Shown: positions 13,544 to 16,331 of the stretch, piece after piece
Numbering within the stretch: position 1 is the stretch's first letter
Layout of the letters: each line of letters starts with the position of its first letter
Assembly (NCBI GenBank): GCA_005239595.1
Contig: SBBT01000127.1
Location: 1-16,331, forward strand
Origin: Candidatus Troglogloeales bacterium
Lineage (GTDB): Bacteria > Nitrospirota > Nitrospiria > SBBL01 > SBBT01
Direction: 5' to 3'
Length of the DNA: 16,331 nt
Translations under genes and position numbers: made by a program
The notes under the pieces: model-generated
Databases searched by the model: none
What the model was told of the DNA's origin: nothing
The model's input: the letters and a program-made list of their open reading frames with translations, nothing else

Positions 13544-13616
13544 TGGGCCCACCAGGACTCGAACCTGGGACCAACCGGTTATGAGCCGGCGGCTCTAACC
13601 ACTGAGCTATGGGCCC
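13544..13616 (-). tRNA. tRNA-Ile2 (CAU anticodon, lysidine type)
   Basis: A 73-nt cloverleaf: acceptor GGGCCCA/TGGGCCC with discriminator A73, D arm GCTC/GAGC, anticodon stem GCCGG/CCGGT with loop CTCATAA, T arm CCAGG/CCTGG with TTCGAGT. The anticodon CAU could mean Met or AUA-reading Ile. G1-C72 rules out the initiator. The TilS-type features C4-G69, C5-G68 and U12-A23, the G27-U43 pair and overall resemblance to E. coli tRNA-Ile2 favour Ile2, with C34 modified to lysidine. The 3' CCA is not encoded. It lies between rpoD and the zinc-ribbon gene. Confidence 0.85.
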
Positions 13617-13619
13617 TAT

Positions 13620-13693
13620 CGACAGAGGCTCGGCTCCGTCCCCTTCAGGAGGGGCTGGGAAACCAGCTTTAAGCGTCCCCCTCTCAACAGTCG
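13620..13693 (-). other. Foldable element just upstream of the tRNA (possible structured RNA)
   Basis: Outer helix: 13620-13628 (CGAC plus AGAGG on the plus strand) pairs with 13680-13684 (CCTCT) and 13690-13693 (GTCG), with a 5-base bulge. Inside are two perfect 5-bp hairpins: CCCCT/AGGGG and GCTGG/CCAGC. The second reads GCTGG-GAAA-CCAGC on the plus strand, a GNRA-type loop. It fits no family I can name. It lies in the 163-base rpoD-tRNA gap (13617-13779), which otherwise holds only a weak ATGGG/CCCAT hairpin and no clear terminator or promoter. It could be a pre-tRNA leader, an independent small RNA or chance. Confidence 0.35.
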
Positions 13694-13779
13694 TACCGCT
13701 ACAACCATGGGTTTACATCGCCACTGATCTCTCTTCTATGGGAAAAAGGACCCATTAGGCAGATATCATGACCAGGCCG

Positions 13780-15591
13780 CTACATGCTTTCCACAAAACT
13801 TCTTAGGCGTTTACTCCGGCTGGGATGGCGTAGTTTCCTTAAGGCCTTCGCCTCAATCTGGCGGATACGTTCACGCGTTACCTCAAAATCCTGTCCCACT
13901 TCCTCCAAGGTATGATCGGTTGATTCACCAATTCCAAACCGTTTTCTTAAGACCCTCTCCTCGCGGGGCGTAAGCGTCTGCAGGACATTGTTTATCTGAC
14001 GCTGCAGGTCATAGCGGATGGCAGCCTCTAACGGAGAAACGACTGACTTGTCTTCGATAAAATCCCCCAGATGGGAATCTTCCTCCTCTCCAATCGGCGT
14101 CTCCAATGAAATCGGCTCTTTAGAAATTTTTAAAACCTTTCTGACCTTATCCAACGGGAGATCCATCTTCTCTCCAATCTCCTGTGGCGTTGGCTCCCGC
14201 CCTAATTCCTGCACCAACTGTCGTGCGGATCGGATGAGTTTATTGATAGTCTCAATCATATGAACGGGAATGCGGATGGTCCTCGCCTGATCCGCAATCG
14301 CCCGTGTAATCGCCTGGCGTATCCACCATGTGGCATAGGTTGAAAATTTGTATCCCCGCTTGTACTCAAATTTATCAACGGCCTTCATGAGACCTATATT
14401 CCCTTCCTGGATGAGGTCAAGGAATTGAAGCCCCCTGTTCGTATACTTCTTGGCGATGCTGACCACCAACCGAAGATTTGCCTCCGCCAGCTCGCTTTTT
14501 GCGTGTTTTGCCTTTTGATACGCGTGAGAAAACTGACGGACTGCGCTTTTTAACTCCCCGGCGGATACCATGGTCCTCTCTTCCACTTCCCGAATCTTTC
14601 TTTTGGCCAGCCGATACATCTTTTCATATTCTAAAATCTGCGCCTTGGCAAGGTTGAGACGGCGTTCCGCGGAACGCATCTCTCTCTCTCCTTTTTTAAT
14701 CTTGGCAAAAAAGGAAACCACCTCTTCTGTTCCAAGACCGCACTTTCTTTTACAAAGGGATATTTCCCGCTCGGCATGTGTGATTACATCCGCCTGCTCG
14801 CGGATCTTTTCAATAAGACCTTCTATCACCTTCGGGTGTAAATTGAGGGCCTCAATTTTCTCAACCACCTTTGCCCTCGATTCAAGGAGCATCTCTTTTG
14901 CCAATTTTCTTTTCTTCGGATTTTTGGCCATCCGCTTCGTATGCGCTATCACCCGCATCAACTGCCGTTGACGATTTTTAATCTGGGACGCCAATGTCAA
15001 CACCTTCTCCCGCAATTCCTTCTCATCCTGTTCGACAACCTCAAACTCCTCTTCCGGGATGGAAATCACTTCTCCAAGCGGGATTTCAGACGTATGGAGC
15101 CTCTCCCCCAGCGATAAGACCTCTCGCACGGACATCGGAAGTCCAAACACAATTGCAGAAATTTCCTTTTTTCCTTCTTCAATTCTCTTTGCAATCTCAA
15201 CCTCCCCTTCCCTCGAAAGGAGCGGGACGGAACCAATCTCCCTTAAATAGAGTCGAACCGGATCGTCCGTTTTGCTGACAACGCCTGGGGTAAGGTCAAT
15301 GTCTTTCTCCTTTTCATCACCGGAAACCTCACCCACCTCTTCCGGAATTCCATCCACCTCCTCAAAATGATCCTTCTCCCCCGTCATCACCCTTGGGAAG
15401 CGACCGACATCTTCGTGATCCACCACCTCAATATCCATCTCACCGAACATCATCATGATATTATCAAGTTGTTCCGAAGATACGACATCCGCAGGAAGGG
15501 CGTTGTTCAATTCCTCATACGTTAGGAACCCTTTCTCTTTTCCTAAAGAGATCAGATGCTTGACCTCTTCTAACTTTTCCTCTTTCGACAT
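13780..15591 (-). CDS. rpoD: RNA polymerase sigma factor RpoD (sigma-70)
   Basis: Primary housekeeping sigma factor, 603 aa. Region 1.1 covers about 1-58 (EEVKHLISLGKEKGFLTYEEL). Region 1.2 begins at DPVRLYLREIG (110-120). A long charged helical non-conserved region spans about 180-350. Region 2 (about 370-445) has ANLRLVVSIAKKY, DLIQEGNIGLMKAVDKF and the -10 recognition/melting segment YATWWIRQAITRAI. Region 3 is about 446-515. Region 4 (about 535-603) has TPREERVLRKRFG and the -35 reading helix VTRERIRQIEAKALRKL. All promoter-contact motifs are intact, in line with the near-consensus promoters seen here. The start follows GGGGAGG at good spacing. It lies 50 bases after dnaG, the classic dnaG-rpoD arrangement. 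Confidence 0.97.
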   Translation of the reverse strand: MSKEEKLEEVKHLISLGKEKGFLTYEELNNALPADVVSSEQLDNIMMMFGEMDIEVVDHEDVGRFPRVMTGEKDHFEEVDGIPEEVGEVSGDEKEKDIDLTPGVVSKTDDPVRLYLREIGSVPLLSREGEVEIAKRIEEGKKEISAIVFGLPMSVREVLSLGERLHTSEIPLGEVISIPEEEFEVVEQDEKELREKVLTLASQIKNRQRQLMRVIAHTKRMAKNPKKRKLAKEMLLESRAKVVEKIEALNLHPKVIEGLIEKIREQADVITHAEREISLCKRKCGLGTEEVVSFFAKIKKGEREMRSAERRLNLAKAQILEYEKMYRLAKRKIREVEERTMVSAGELKSAVRQFSHAYQKAKHAKSELAEANLRLVVSIAKKYTNRGLQFLDLIQEGNIGLMKAVDKFEYKRGYKFSTYATWWIRQAITRAIADQARTIRIPVHMIETINKLIRSARQLVQELGREPTPQEIGEKMDLPLDKVRKVLKISKEPISLETPIGEEEDSHLGDFIEDKSVVSPLEAAIRYDLQRQINNVLQTLTPREERVLRKRFGIGESTDHTLEEVGQDFEVTRERIRQIEAKALRKLRHPSRSKRLRSFVESM

Positions 15592-15641
15592 GCGGCCTCC
15601 CCGTATATCTCCTTGTATATCTTTTGTAATACCCTGTTTTT

Positions 15642-16331
15642 CTAGCGAGACAAGGTTAATCTGCCCAATTCTCTCTTTAACTCCAGGAATGTCTTTTGCA
15701 ACGACATAAGCAATGGGATATCCCCCTTCCGCTCGGCCAACTTTAGCAGCTTTTGAATCTCATCGCCCTCACGGCGGACACGTTTGACCTTCATCGAAAA
15801 GATGCAATCCTGCGCCACACGGCCTATATCTTCATAATCGTTTCTCCGGACGGACAAGTGTGAAAAGAGCGCCATTCCCCGAATGGCATCCAAGCCGACC
15901 GCGTTTCTCCATTCTCCTTTCTCCTCATTCCAAAAATTGGAGAGGAGACGGGAAATCTGCGGGTGAACAAAATCATTCAATATCAGTTGACCGGTCAGTG
16001 CCGATGGATCCAGATTTCCCTGCAGCAGGAGGGAGGCGATGATCTCTTCATCCTCAGGAAGCGGCTCTCTTTTCTCGATCGCCGGCGGATCGATTAAAGG
16101 ATCCGCTTTCTTTCCCTTTTGAGCGCGTTTTAGAAATTCAGCCCGCACATCCGATTCAGACACCGCCAACTCATCGGAAAGTCTTTTGAGATAATGGCTC
16201 TGCTCCACCTTGGTCTTTAGCATATTGATTAAAGGGAATATCTCTTCGATCACCTTTTTTTTATCATCAATTGATTTGACTGCCCGCACCAACGTCACGA
16301 TGGAAAAATCGATCAGCGACTTCCCCTCTGC
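15642..16331 (-). CDS. dnaG: DNA primase DnaG, C-terminal part (runs off the right edge)
   Basis: Primase makes RNA primers at the replication fork. The window holds the last 229 residues, which continue in frame to its edge; the zinc-binding and TOPRIM domains are outside. Visible are the end of the catalytic core/linker (GKSLIDFSIVTLVRAVKSIDDKKKVI, split by the frame edge) with IFPLINMLKTKVEQSHYLKRLSDELAVSESDVRAEF typical of DnaG, then the C-terminal helical domain that binds DnaB helicase (about the last 140 residues, beginning near EEIIASLLLQ). The assignment rests on this domain and on the position directly before rpoD. A GTG codon at 16298 is internal, not a start. The 50-base gap to rpoD has no terminator. 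Confidence 0.93.
   Translation of the reverse strand, partial: AEGKSLIDFSIVTLVRAVKSIDDKKKVIEEIFPLINMLKTKVEQSHYLKRLSDELAVSESDVRAEFLKRAQKGKKADPLIDPPAIEKREPLPEDEEIIASLLLQGNLDPSALTGQLILNDFVHPQISRLLSNFWNEEKGEWRNAVGLDAIRGMALFSHLSVRRNDYEDIGRVAQDCIFSMKVKRVRREGDEIQKLLKLAERKGDIPLLMSLQKTFLELKRELGRLTLSR

Noticed and set aside
13737..13757. ATGGG/CCCAT hairpin after rpoD as a terminator
   Set aside because: The stem is only 5 bp and no T run follows on the minus strand, so it does not look like a Rho-independent terminator.
13617..13779. Fragments recalling a c-di-GMP-I riboswitch (GTAAACC, GTAGCGGTAC, GGGACGC) on the minus strand
   Set aside because: The pieces are in the wrong order, the tetraloop and receptor do not match, and a tRNA rather than a regulated mRNA follows directly.
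1727..15591. Search for CRISPR arrays, insertion sequences, integrases, toxin-antitoxin pairs and phage genes
   Set aside because: No repeat-spacer pattern, terminal inverted repeats, transposase, integrase or toxin-like pair was seen.
15592..15641. AGATATAC repeated in the dnaG-rpoD gap as an operator
   Set aside because: Only two short copies beside the rpoD ribosome binding site; too short to separate from chance.

Overview
This window is a dense, almost entirely one-directional block of chromosomal housekeeping genes from a diderm bacterium of moderate GC content. The gene set and order (dnaG, rpoD, a tRNA, a C4 zinc-ribbon coiled-coil protein, rnhA, rnpB) resemble what I know of Nitrospirota, Desulfobacterota and neighbouring lineages. 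The phylum is an inference from gene order and protein style, not a computed placement. I see no mobile element, CRISPR array, phage gene or obvious transferred island.

Layout. The left edge carries the first 42 codons of aspartyl-tRNA synthetase (aspS, minus strand). Divergent from it are the only plus-strand genes: a small membrane protein with a near-consensus promoter, followed by an EamA/DMT-type transporter. From about 1.7 kb to the right edge everything lies on the minus strand, so transcription runs from high to low coordinates. In transcription order: the C-terminal part of primase DnaG, housekeeping sigma factor RpoD, a 163-bp intergenic stretch with a foldable element, tRNA-Ile2(CAU), a C4-type zinc-ribbon protein, RNase HI, RNase P RNA with its terminator, a cysteine-cluster protein (YkgJ type), a DUF2156 acyltransferase-like protein, MetF, a membrane-anchored PDZ protein, an 81-aa helical protein, a 45-aa single-span membrane protein, ComEC, a rhodanese, a thioredoxin-like [2Fe-2S] ferredoxin, the two tRNA methylthiotransferases MtaB and MiaB, and an alpha/beta hydrolase of the monoglyceride-lipase type. 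From the cysteine-cluster gene onward many genes overlap or nearly touch (4-nt overlaps at PDZ/81-aa and mtaB/miaB, 10 nt at ykgJ/DUF2156), so this looks like one or a few long transcripts.

How the genes fit together. The right half is information processing: replication priming, transcription initiation, an AUA-decoding tRNA, and RNA processing and removal (RNase P RNA, RNase HI). The left half contains a tRNA-modification module: MtaB and MiaB insert methylthio groups at position A37 of tRNAs, and the genes just upstream encode a sulfurtransferase-like protein and a small iron-sulfur protein that could supply sulfur and electrons. ComEC and the small membrane proteins next to it form a membrane cluster.

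The most informative non-coding observations are: a strong promoter for rnpB hidden inside the last codons of rnhA, with the rnhA stop codon inside helix P1 of RNase P RNA; a consensus promoter and ribosome binding site that move the start of the first plus-strand gene to a GTG; a symmetrical foldable element just upstream of the tRNA; and two short tandem duplications, each at a stop codon (comEC and the rhodanese). I did not find a convincing wholly new system. The best candidates for new biology are the methylthiolation module, the foldable element and the unannotated 45-aa membrane protein.
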